Shown here: one piece after another, positions 8,193 to 15,783 of the stretch | How the letters are laid out: every line of letters starts with the position of its first letter | Position numbering within the stretch: the stretch's first letter is position 1 | NCBI GenBank assembly: GCA_025927475.1 | Contig: JAICLL010000041.1 | Coordinates: forward strand, 1 to 40,294 | DNA: 40,294 nucleotides | Origin: Pirellulales bacterium | GTDB taxonomy: Bacteria > Planctomycetota > Planctomycetia > Pirellulales > JAICIG01 | Direction of reading: 5' to 3' | Notes under the pieces: generated by a model | The model's input: only the letters and a program-made list of their open reading frames with translations | What the model was told of the DNA's origin: nothing | The model's database searches: none | Program-made: the position numbers and the translations under genes

Positions 8193-8930
8193 ATGTCGAC
8201 CGTCGCTTGCCCAGGATGCGCGTCGCAATTGTCGGTGGCGCCGGAATTGACCGGGCACGTGCTCGCCTGCCCGCAATGCCAGACGCAGTTTCAGGTTGCC
8301 CCGCCGACGGCAGATCCTGCGCAAACGCCCTCGGCCGCGCCGCCGGCCCCGGCGAGTCCAACCGTTGCTCAACCTCGCTGGCGCGGCGATCCGAATGTGT
8401 TGGCCGCCGGCTTGCGGCTGAGCGACCCCGCCCCGGCTGCGCCCGCCCCAGCCGTTCCACGATTTCGACCTGCCGATCCCGCCACCGCGGCCATCCCGCT
8501 GGCGCAAGATGGCAGATTGCCCGAGCTGCAGCTTGCCGAGGCCAGGCAGCAGGCGAAGCAGGCGGCGGCGGAAAAACCGGCGCGTCCTCTGACACTGACG
8601 CTGATCTTGGGGGCGAGCCTTTCGCTTTCGGTCTGCTTGTCGCTGATCGACTTCTCGCCGCCCGTGAGCGATGCCGAATCGCAGCGCGAGGCACGGATGG
8701 CGATTGCCCGCTTTTACCGAGAATCGCAACCGCCGTTGGAACCGTATCAACTGCTGTTGCGCGACGCCCAGCGGGCGCACTCGCGCGGCGATCATCTTGC
8801 TGAGCGGGCGCGCTATCGCGACGTATTGCGGATGCTGCGGGCCGAGCACCGCCCGACCAGCCTGACCGAGAGCCGCCAGGGCGACCACGACTTAGAGGCT
8901 GCCATTGCGCGCGTGTTGCGCGAGGAGTAG
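8193..8930 (+). CDS. Zinc-ribbon membrane protein of unknown function
   Basis: 245 aa. An N-terminal zinc ribbon has CPGC at residues 6-9 and CPQC at 26-29, the spacing of MJ0042/zinc-ribbon-like domains common at the N-termini of planctomycete membrane proteins. A Pro/Ala-rich linker of about 80 residues follows, then a helical stretch, one hydrophobic segment at about 133-152 and a 90-residue charged C-terminal helical part. ATG 8193 has GAGG at 8184-8187. It is the last gene of the tad run, 11 bp after tadC. The C-terminal part (a helical region with repeated Arg/Glu) faces the far side of the membrane from the ribbon. A role in the pilus system is inferred from position only. Confidence 0.7.
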   Translation: MSTVACPGCASQLSVAPELTGHVLACPQCQTQFQVAPPTADPAQTPSAAPPAPASPTVAQPRWRGDPNVLAAGLRLSDPAPAAPAPAVPRFRPADPATAAIPLAQDGRLPELQLAEARQQAKQAAAEKPARPLTLTLILGASLSLSVCLSLIDFSPPVSDAESQREARMAIARFYRESQPPLEPYQLLLRDAQRAHSRGDHLAERARYRDVLRMLRAEHRPTSLTESRQGDHDLEAAIARVLREE

Positions 8931-9444
8931 CCGAGAGTTCCCTTCCGCGGGCCACCGCCTTGGCTGCCAAGCCCCTCCCTCCGACCGACCGCCACCTGGG
9001 GGGTGATCGGCAGCGCGCTGCCGATCCACCGCCTTCTCGCTCTTTCGACCGCGCAACGTGCGGGCATTTTCCCTCGCCCTCGGGGAGGACGCCAGATGGC
9101 TGGCCGCCATCAGTTAAGAGACCCACCTGCGCTTGCCGAAAAGAAGCCGCCGCTTCAAAGGCATCGCTGGATAAATCGCACGCGCACAGCGGTTTACGGC
9201 GATTGCCTAACGCATCAACGCCCGCTTACGCAAGCGCCTTGTGCCCCGGCAGCGGGCGATTGGTCCAACGGCTTTGCCCCGTCTTTCTCGCTCCGCTTTT
9301 CCCTGACCAAAAAAACGTCCCTCTACTTATTTCTACGCACGCCAAGTCGTTTGGTTCGCCGGTTGATGCGCACGGGATTGCCACGGAGGGCGCTGCCTAT
9401 CAGACGTCGGCGCGGTAAGATCGCTGCGCTGACCACTGCCGCGA
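8931..9444. other. Gene-free gap between the tad region and the surface-protein gene
   Basis: No credible gene is seen in 514 bp. It lies between the stop of a + strand gene and the end of a - strand gene, so it should hold terminators for both. The one clear structure is a palindrome at 9005-9026 (GATCGGCAGC, 2-nt centre, GCTGCCGATC), which lacks a T-tract. A short open frame covers part of it on both strands, but its composition is repeat-like and it has no Shine-Dalgarno. Confidence 0.6.
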
Positions 9445-10012
9445 CTACACCGCGAGTTCCCGCCCAGTTTTATGCGGGGCGGTGCCCGCTCGCTTCACGG
9501 CCACCGGCGGAGTTGCGCCCGTCAATCCATCAGGAAACAGTACGGCGATGATCGCCTCAATGCGTTGGTCAGGAGCCGGGGCGAGCGACTGACCAACGGC
9601 GCCTGGCAGCAGGAGCACATCGCCCGTAGCTGGCAGCCGGCGTGTCGACGGGCCCAACACCTCCCACATGACATCATGCGCGTCGTCGGGCCCGGAGGCT
9701 TCCGGCAGGCCGAATAAATGCCCCATCTCGTGCATCACCACCGTCAGCAAATCGACACCCGGCAATGCGACGTAGTCGACGCCTGGGTACGCATCGCCCT
9801 CGGTCTCGTAACTCACGGTGATCGCGTCCAGTGGTCGGGCCGCTGCGGCTGATGACAAACTTGCCCGGCTGCGGGCTCCCCTCGTAGGTGTCGTTGACGG
9901 CGGCCACCGCCACCGTGGGCGCGCTGTCTTCGATGATGGTCAGCGTCGCGCTTCTCGGCTCGCCGTAGGTGAGCTGCGGTTCGCCTGCGATCGAATTGAT
10001 GGTGGCCGTCAC
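9445..10012 (-). pseudogene. 3' part of the Calx-beta surface protein, with frameshift and metalloprotease-like end
   Basis: This continues the preceding gene on the - strand past an in-frame TGA at 10013-10015. From GTG 10012 it reads the end of a Calx-beta repeat and the start of a fifth (TVAVAAVNDTYEGS...SRSGPTT). One extra G at about 9832-9833 then shifts the frame. Restoring it gives DAITVSYETEG, which aligns with NSLTVSYTTSG of the first repeat. At about 9755-9760 the Calx-beta sequence stops mid-domain and joins VDLLTVVMHEMGHLFGL, which carries the HExxHxxG zinc-site pattern. In planctomycete surface proteins this pattern often stands at the end after other sequence, so an internal deletion is likely. 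It ends at TAG 9445. No anchor or sorting signal follows. Confidence 0.75.
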
Positions 10013-12094
10013 TCACTCGCTGGTCTGGCTGTCGTCGTTGTCGCCATCGTCGATCGGCACGATCGAAAAGCTGGCGGAGCTTTGGCCCACGGGTATGGTG
10101 ACCGTCGAGGCGGGATCGACAAAGTCGACGCCTTTCTGCGCCGTTCCCGTGAGTGCGAAGCCCACAGTCGCCGCCGAGGTGGTGGCGCCGGTTCGCGTGA
10201 CCGTGAAGACGGCTCCTTGAGGGTCTTGCTCGCTGGTGTCGGGCTGACTGACCGCGATGCTAACCACGGGAGGCTCTTCGCCGATGGTCACCGTGTCGCT
10301 CGACGGCTGGCCCACCTGGTAGTTGGAGCTCGGCCCGAGCGTGGCGATCACCGATTCGCCGGCGCCCGTGTCGTCGCCATCGCCGTCGTCCAGCGGCGTG
10401 ACGTCGATGGGAGCGGTGGGGCTGCCCGCCGGAATGGTCACCGTGCCGCTCAGCGGCTGGTAGTCGGCGCCGCTGACCGCCGTTCCGCTCAGGCTGTAGT
10501 TCACCACCAGCGGCTGGTCGTACGGCGCCTGGCGAGTCACGGTGAATTCGCCGGGCAAGCTGGCGCCTTCATACGTGCTGGGCGTGGTGGCGGCGATCGT
10601 GACCGTAGTGTAACCCTCTTCCTGAATCGACACGTTGGCCGAGGATGGCGTGCCCACGTAATAAGCGAAATAACCAGACCCCGGTTGCACGGTTTCGGTG
10701 ACCGTTTCCGGATCGCCCGTACCGGGCGGGCCGTCGTCGAGCGCGTGGACCGTGACGACGGCGGATCGCGCGCCCGGCCAGATCAACACGCCGGCGGGCA
10801 GCGCCTGGTAGTTGGTGCCGGCCACCGCGGTGCCGCTGCTGGCAAGGGTCACATACAGTTGGTCGTCGAGCGGCCCGGTGCGGCTGACGGTGAACTGGCC
10901 GTCCGCGCCCGCTTCGACCGCGTTGGGCGCGGTGGCCGCGATCGTCACGGTCGGCAACGGCTCTTCGCGGATGGTCATCTCGGCCGATTGCGGCGTGCCG
11001 AGCGCATAGCCGCCCACCTGCCGCTGGAGGGCCACATCGAGCGTTTCCGACGCCTGGTTGTCGTCGGTGTCGCTGTCGTCTTCCGGCGTCACATAGATAT
11101 TCGCGGTGCGCGAGCCGGCGGGAATCGTCACGCTGCCCGAGAGCCCGGCGTAGTCGGTACCCGAAATCGCCGTTCCGCTGGTGGTATAGCTGACGGTCAG
11201 GCTGTTCGTCGTGGGCCCGGACCGCGTGACGGTGAAACTGCCTGGCGACGTGTCGGTCTCGTAGATGTCGCCGTTGGACTGGAGGGAGACGGTCGGCACG
11301 ATGCTGAGTATGACGGCAGTCTTTGCATATTGAATTTCCCAGGCGAGGCTGCTGGGCAGCGCGGGCAGGTCCGGGTCGTTCCGGAAATCTCCGACGTAGA
11401 CTCCTGACGGTTGATCGAGCGCCGCCGGCAAATTCGTGAACTGCCCGACGACGTTTGCCGCGGTGAGCACGGTGTAGCTCTGCCCGGCTACAAAATCGGG
11501 CGAGCCGATCGCCGGCACAATCATCGAGCCGCCGAGCGAGGCGGTATCGGATATCGAGAGTAAATCGTTGTCGCCCGGCCCTGCGATCTCCGCGATATAC
11601 TTACCACCGCCAGTTGCATCAAAAGACCCATTGACCGTCAACGTACCGATCGTTTTTAGGCCGCCGTCTACTCCTGGGCGAATCGTTCCCCCAGTTTCTT
11701 GAAGCTCGCCATCAATCGTCCCGTTTCCTGAAAGCAGACCGCCAGCTCTCACATCAATTACGTTACCATACACGGTCCCGTTATCGAGCTGCAGATGTCC
11801 ATTCGCTCCTTGTATGTCGATGTCCTGCCTATTACTCGGCTGACCCGCGTACCAGATGCCGCCGTTGATGATTTTTACGAGTCCGTGCGGGCCAGCTATG
11901 GTGCTAAGGGCCTGGGTGGAAAGAAGACCGCCAGATATGTTAATCGTTGCGTCTCCGCCGCCGCCGACAGTGAGACGGCCGTTGACAATTAGCGTTGCCC
12001 CCGCCCCGTTAAGATTGACGGTCCCGGACGATTGGGCGTTGAAGCCAATCAACATCGGACCAACCTCGACCTGGCCATCGGGCACGATCGTCAT
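10013..12094 (-). CDS. Calx-beta repeat surface protein, middle part (probably frame-shifted from its N-terminal half)
   Basis: 693 aa. It is the extracellular part of a large adhesin-like protein. Residues 1-200 are autotransporter-like beta-helix repeats (GTVNLNGAGATLIVNGRLTVGG). From about 260 there are four Calx-beta repeats of roughly 110 aa, each with a SRTGP or TRSGP turn, a GTDY-like turn, a VTIPAG strand and a closing DDG(D/N) acidic turn of the kind that binds calcium. Its ATG overlaps the TGA of the upstream gene in ATGA, in the -1 frame. Read through, the joint gives GDGS-MTIVPDG, the expected beta-helix motif. I therefore think both parts were one gene, although coupled translation as two proteins cannot be excluded. 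It ends at an in-frame TGA after DDSQTSE, inside the fourth repeat. Confidence 0.75.
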   Translation of the reverse strand: MTIVPDGQVEVGPMLIGFNAQSSGTVNLNGAGATLIVNGRLTVGGGGDATINISGGLLSTQALSTIAGPHGLVKIINGGIWYAGQPSNRQDIDIQGANGHLQLDNGTVYGNVIDVRAGGLLSGNGTIDGELQETGGTIRPGVDGGLKTIGTLTVNGSFDATGGGKYIAEIAGPGDNDLLSISDTASLGGSMIVPAIGSPDFVAGQSYTVLTAANVVGQFTNLPAALDQPSGVYVGDFRNDPDLPALPSSLAWEIQYAKTAVILSIVPTVSLQSNGDIYETDTSPGSFTVTRSGPTTNSLTVSYTTSGTAISGTDYAGLSGSVTIPAGSRTANIYVTPEDDSDTDDNQASETLDVALQRQVGGYALGTPQSAEMTIREEPLPTVTIAATAPNAVEAGADGQFTVSRTGPLDDQLYVTLASSGTAVAGTNYQALPAGVLIWPGARSAVVTVHALDDGPPGTGDPETVTETVQPGSGYFAYYVGTPSSANVSIQEEGYTTVTIAATTPSTYEGASLPGEFTVTRQAPYDQPLVVNYSLSGTAVSGADYQPLSGTVTIPAGSPTAPIDVTPLDDGDGDDTGAGESVIATLGPSSNYQVGQPSSDTVTIGEEPPVVSIAVSQPDTSEQDPQGAVFTVTRTGATTSAATVGFALTGTAQKGVDFVDPASTVTIPVGQSSASFSIVPIDDGDNDDSQTSE
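10681..10787. repeat. 107-bp segment duplicated at 15642-15748 (gene copy)
   Basis: It encodes part of the second Calx-beta repeat on the - strand. By eye 102 of 107 positions match 15642-15748 in the same orientation. Confidence 0.9.
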
Positions 12095-13248
12095 GATCCG
12101 TCCCCGTTGGAGCCAATCGCCGAGGCCAGATAGTTCACTCCGGGTGGTATCTGCAGGCTGAAGTCCGGGTTCACCGTGATGAACTGGTTTTCCGTCGCGA
12201 CATTATGAGCACGGCTTGACCAGATGCCGGCAACGGTCGCCGTTCCCTCCGATTCAACTCCGGATCCGACAATGAAACCAGCCGTCCGGGCAACACTCCC
12301 CGCGTCGATGTCGAACTCACCGGTTCCGCGATTGCCGACACCCACGCTTGTGGCTTTGCCAGAGTCGAGCGCGGCCGCGCCCCCGTACAAATGCGTTAAG
12401 CCGTAGCCATTTACCACCCCCGGAATGCCACCAATCTGTACAACACCATCCGACGCGACGCGCGACCCGCTCGCGACAAGAAGCTGTGATAATTCGTCAT
12501 CGCTTTCATTCGGGAACTCGCGCTCGCCAATGCGAATATTTGCGCCACCAAAGATCGAATTGCCGTCGACATTGACTACGCCATTTGCAATATCAATATC
12601 ACGCGTTGTCTGAAAGTCAGCGCCGGCATTCACGGTCATGGTTCCAGGCTTACTGTAGGGTGCATCAGCGGATCCCACCGAAACCGTCGTGCTGCGAACC
12701 GTCGCGCCGCTCACAAGCAAATACGCCTGGCTGTTGCCGCCAACAATGATCCCGTCCACATCGAGCAGGCCCGTGCGCGCATAGCCATCGGTGATAACGG
12801 CCGTCGGTTCAGCGTCCACTTTATCATCCGAACCCGCCTGAACGCGAAATGCATATTCGCTTGATCCGGGGTCGGGGCCGACATCGAGTCGATTGCCTGC
12901 CAAGAAGAATTGGGCGGTTCCCGATCCATGCACGTCAACGCTGCCGGCGGCGTAACGATTGTTCGCATCTCCAGAAATGCTCACGTCGGTATTTCCTGAC
13001 GCGTCTGGACCCGTATCGAAGTAAGTCTCGTCGCTACTGTCGGTCGGCTCGGTCGGCGCGCCGCCACCGCTCAATTGCCAGTTGCTGGTATCGGCCCACT
13101 CGTCGTCCGCACCGGCGCCCACCCAGAAGTAATCAATGTCAAAAACGAGTCGCCGCTCAAGCCTTTCAAATGACAGTGTTCGGCGCGCCTCCAAGCGGCG
13201 ATCCTTGAAAGGGTAAGGACGCATGGTCTTCGAGTTTCGTGTCTTCAC
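12091..13248 (-). CDS. Surface protein with FERLE-type N-terminus and beta-helix repeats, N-terminal part
   Basis: 385 aa. This is the N-terminal part of the adhesin-like protein continued at 10013-12094. Residues 24-37 (RTLSFERLERRLVFD) match the 'FERLE-RR-L' motif that opens many secreted planctomycete proteins and serves there in place of a classical signal peptide. After a Trp-rich start (WADTSNWQLSGGG), the rest consists of Gly/Val/Ser-rich autotransporter-like repeats (VGSADAPYSKPGTMTVNAG, GTGEFDIDAGSVARTAG). The GTG start at 13248 has a perfect AGGAGG at 13254-13259. It ends at TGA 12091 right after GSNGDGS, in the middle of a repeat, overlapping the next ATG. That points to a one-base frameshift and not to a natural C-terminus. 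Confidence 0.8.
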   Translation of the reverse strand: MKTRNSKTMRPYPFKDRRLEARRTLSFERLERRLVFDIDYFWVGAGADDEWADTSNWQLSGGGAPTEPTDSSDETYFDTGPDASGNTDVSISGDANNRYAAGSVDVHGSGTAQFFLAGNRLDVGPDPGSSEYAFRVQAGSDDKVDAEPTAVITDGYARTGLLDVDGIIVGGNSQAYLLVSGATVRSTTVSVGSADAPYSKPGTMTVNAGADFQTTRDIDIANGVVNVDGNSIFGGANIRIGEREFPNESDDELSQLLVASGSRVASDGVVQIGGIPGVVNGYGLTHLYGGAAALDSGKATSVGVGNRGTGEFDIDAGSVARTAGFIVGSGVESEGTATVAGIWSSRAHNVATENQFITVNPDFSLQIPPGVNYLASAIGSNGDGS

Positions 13249-13278
13249 GACTTCCTCCTTTAATTCGTGGAACTGTCA

Positions 13279-15390
13279 TCACCGCGCGTCGGATGGCACG
13301 CCGAGAGCGTGGGTGATTTCCTGAAGGTCGAGGATCAGGGCGGTACCGTCGTTGCATGAGACGGCCATTCGCCGCTCATCAGTGGAGACAGAAAAGCCAC
13401 TCGGCCATAGCGATTGCGGCGGTAGGACGCCTAAACTTTCGCCAGCGACAAGGTCGTAAAACGCTATGCTGCCTTGGCGCGGCTGTGAGGAGTCGATCTC
13501 GGCAGAGAGGAGAATTTGCCCTCCGCGGACAAGTGCAACTGCGCGCGATTGACTCCCGCGGATCCGAATGAACCTCGGCTCGCCTGTGGCGGTATTAATT
13601 ACGGTGACTGAGCGCCGGTGCTCGTCGTCGGCGTCGGCGACCGCCAGCAACGCGTCGTCGCTCGAGAAGCTAAGCGGCGCCGCGGAACCGTGATATCGCG
13701 CCCAGGTTGCCGTGGTTTGATCCCCTGACAGGTTCCAGACAACCAGGCCCTGCGTCTTGACTCCCCTCACGCTCGCCGCGAGCAGTTTCCCGCTGTTCGA
13801 AAACTGTACGGCGTAGATCGCCGCGAGCTGCGCCGCTTGCGGATCGTCGCGTTGCGCATCGTCCACGTCCGTCTCATCCGGCACCGGCAAGCGCGCGCGC
13901 ACTTCGCCTGTCGCGGCATGAACGATGGTTACCGTCCGTTTGCCGCCAAGAGCCAACCAGTTTGAGTCAGAAGAAAACCCGAGGCTCGTGATCAGCTCCT
14001 CGCTTCGGGTCTGCACTTGGGTCCACGGCTCTATGGTATGAATTGTCGGGACTCCGAGAGCGACGAACGCGATCGTGGCGCCATTCGGCGAGATCGCGAC
14101 GTGCGCAGCGGACATCTTCGGGATCTTGCGCAACTGGCGGCCCGTATCCGTGTCCCAGAGCCGAACGGCGCGGTCCGCTGCGCAAGTCGCTGCGATCTTG
14201 CCATCGGCCGAAAGCGCGATCGACTCAATTGGCTTGTCGTGGCCCGGCTCAGCCTCGTCCCAGCCCGGGGCGCGCCAACGCGAAACGCGTGTTCCGCCGC
14301 TCGCCCGCGCGAACTCCCTGCCGTCCGCGGCAAACTGAAACCGCGCGAGGTCTCCCGCGATATCGAGCGGCCCCGCGGCTTTCTTGCCCGCCAGGTTCCA
14401 CACAAACACCTCGCCGTGTGCCTCGAGCGCCACTTCTCGGTCCGCGCTTAGGAATCGGAGATCGGTCACCGTTTTGAACGGCAGCTTATATTCGGCCAGG
14501 ACGGACTGGTCTGGCAGGGAGAAAAGCTTGAGGGACGCTCGTTGGCGGTTGTCGACTAAGCGGGTTTTTCCAAAAGCCGCGGCGAACTTGGTGGCCCGGG
14601 CGTTGATTGCGATGCCCGACATAAGCTCAGCACCATCAACTGCGTCTAATTCGCGCTGCAGCCCGCCGGTGGCACCGTCCCTCAGTTCGAGGCGCGTAGG
14701 CGTCGTGGTGATTTTAACGTCATCTTTGGTGAGCATGACGTCCCGCGTCTGTGAAATCGCTATTTTCGATCGCGGCGGCAGGGGCGGCCCCACGGGCTCG
14801 CCCTTCAGATCAAAAATTTCTATTTGGCCCGCCTCAACGGCAATGAGCCGGCGACCATCGGACGAGAACACGAGCGACGGCGCCCTGGCAGGAGAACGGC
14901 GGCGCGTGGTGATACTCGCCACCGAATTGCCCGCCCTCAACTCGCGAATGTCGATGCGCCCGCGGCCCCACCAGGCGATTGCCACCAGGTTTCCGTCCGG
15001 AGCGATGGCGATATTAACGTCACGCCTGAATGCACGATCGTCGATGGGCGCACGCGGCTCATGGGGCGCTGGCCTATCAACTTCTAGTTCGCGCGTTTCG
15101 CATCCTGAACTCCTGTCCCAGAACTGCAGTTTACCATCGGAAGTTATCGATGCGATCTGTCGCCCGTCCGGAGTGTATGTACAGGCTCGGATGGGCGACT
15201 CCATCGAATTCGAGAAGCGCGTCGAGCCCAACCGCGCAATCGCTCCTTCGGGCAGTGGGTCTCCGTAGAGATCGACGCGCGGCGAGGCGGCTTCTTCCTC
15301 GGCCCAAATTGCCAGCGGCGCCAAGAACGCGGCGGCCGCGGCCGCCAGGCAGCGAATACAGCGCAGTGAAAAAACCACACGCCAAGCCAT
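13279..15390 (-). CDS. Secreted WD40 repeat protein
   Basis: 703 aa. A signal peptide covers about residues 1-30 (MAWRVVFSLRCIRCL, an Ala-rich core, cut near AIWAEEEAA). The mature N-terminus carries DLYGDPLPEGAIARLGSTRF, a segment seen before beta-propellers in planctomycete WD40 proteins. At least ten WD40-like blades follow (TPDGRQIASITSDGKLQFWD, SADGKIAATCAADRAVRLWD and others), enough for one or two propellers. They give a protein-binding scaffold, and no catalytic domain is seen. ATG 15390 is supported by GGGAGG at 15398-15403; ATG 15435 is rejected. It is downstream of the kinase gene on the same strand, a pairing often found as a single kinase-WD40 protein in this phylum. Whether the two act together is not shown. 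Confidence 0.85.
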   Translation of the reverse strand: MAWRVVFSLRCIRCLAAAAAAFLAPLAIWAEEEAASPRVDLYGDPLPEGAIARLGSTRFSNSMESPIRACTYTPDGRQIASITSDGKLQFWDRSSGCETRELEVDRPAPHEPRAPIDDRAFRRDVNIAIAPDGNLVAIAWWGRGRIDIRELRAGNSVASITTRRRSPARAPSLVFSSDGRRLIAVEAGQIEIFDLKGEPVGPPLPPRSKIAISQTRDVMLTKDDVKITTTPTRLELRDGATGGLQRELDAVDGAELMSGIAINARATKFAAAFGKTRLVDNRQRASLKLFSLPDQSVLAEYKLPFKTVTDLRFLSADREVALEAHGEVFVWNLAGKKAAGPLDIAGDLARFQFAADGREFARASGGTRVSRWRAPGWDEAEPGHDKPIESIALSADGKIAATCAADRAVRLWDTDTGRQLRKIPKMSAAHVAISPNGATIAFVALGVPTIHTIEPWTQVQTRSEELITSLGFSSDSNWLALGGKRTVTIVHAATGEVRARLPVPDETDVDDAQRDDPQAAQLAAIYAVQFSNSGKLLAASVRGVKTQGLVVWNLSGDQTTATWARYHGSAAPLSFSSDDALLAVADADDEHRRSVTVINTATGEPRFIRIRGSQSRAVALVRGGQILLSAEIDSSQPRQGSIAFYDLVAGESLGVLPPQSLWPSGFSVSTDERRMAVSCNDGTALILDLQEITHALGVPSDAR

Positions 15391-15783
15391 GCCCTCGCCT
15401 CCCGATACGGAGATTGCGAAGATTTCGAAGGACACACATCAAAGCGCTGAGCCATCGTGCCCCTTGGCGCCGCGGCATCTTGGCGGCGGATGGCTCGAAT
15501 GAGCCGCTCAGAGCGGAAGCCGTCCCAGGACGATTCAGCGCCTTTTTCCCGGGCGGCGCCGCTGCATCGCTCGCGTACCTTACACCCGATCAGGCACGAT
15601 TGCAAACAAATTCCCTCGCATTTCGGAAAATATTCCCATGCCCGGCTGCACGGTTTCGGTGACCGATTCCGGATCGCCCGTACCGGGCGGACCGTCGTCG
15701 AGCGCGTGGACCGTGACGACGGCGGACCCCGCGCCCGGCCAGATCAACGGAGTCCGTTCCCTACAGGCCTCGAAAGTACGCGC
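15391..15783. other. Gap between kinase and WD40 genes, with relic sequence
   Basis: This 393-bp region should hold the kinase gene's 3' end signals and the WD40 promoter. I see no gene. It contains the Calx-beta relic at 15642-15748, then a half copy of the AACGGAGTCCGTTCCCTAC element at about 15745-15764, which is also found whole at 31373-31399. No clear -35/-10 pair was found. Confidence 0.6.
15642..15748 (-). pseudogene. Relic of a Calx-beta repeat (107 bp)
   Basis: It matches 10681-10787 at 102 of 107 positions, same orientation, with both ends abrupt. On the - strand it reads in one frame LIWPGAGSAVVTVHALDD then GPPGTGDPESVTETVQPG, the second Calx-beta repeat of the surface protein 5 kb away. 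There is no start codon and no continuation on either side, so it is a dead fragment in the intergenic gap. Its frame is still open, so the copying event is probably recent or gene conversion has kept it similar. Confidence 0.85.

Noticed and set aside
9005..9026. GATCGGCAGC palindrome as a rho-independent terminator or a replication/att site
   Set aside because: The palindrome is perfect but has no T-tract and no phage, plasmid or integrase gene nearby.
9445..9858. Independent small metalloprotease gene (HEMGHLFGL)
   Set aside because: The TTG start has no Shine-Dalgarno and the first residues fit a broken Calx-beta repeat, so it is the end of the large gene.
9818..11407. Long + strand open frame (529 codons) opposite the Calx-beta gene
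   Set aside because: It is antisense to a clear repeat protein, is rich in Arg/Gly/His as expected from reading GC-rich coding DNA backwards, and has no Shine-Dalgarno.
12091..12094. Programmed ribosomal frameshift at the ATGA overlap
   Set aside because: No slippery heptamer or strong downstream structure is evident, and two further lesions in the same gene point to decay or assembly error.
14384..15268. 294-codon + strand open frame opposite the WD40 gene
   Set aside because: It is Ser/Arg-rich antisense sequence, while the - strand carries WD40 blades with a good ribosome binding site.
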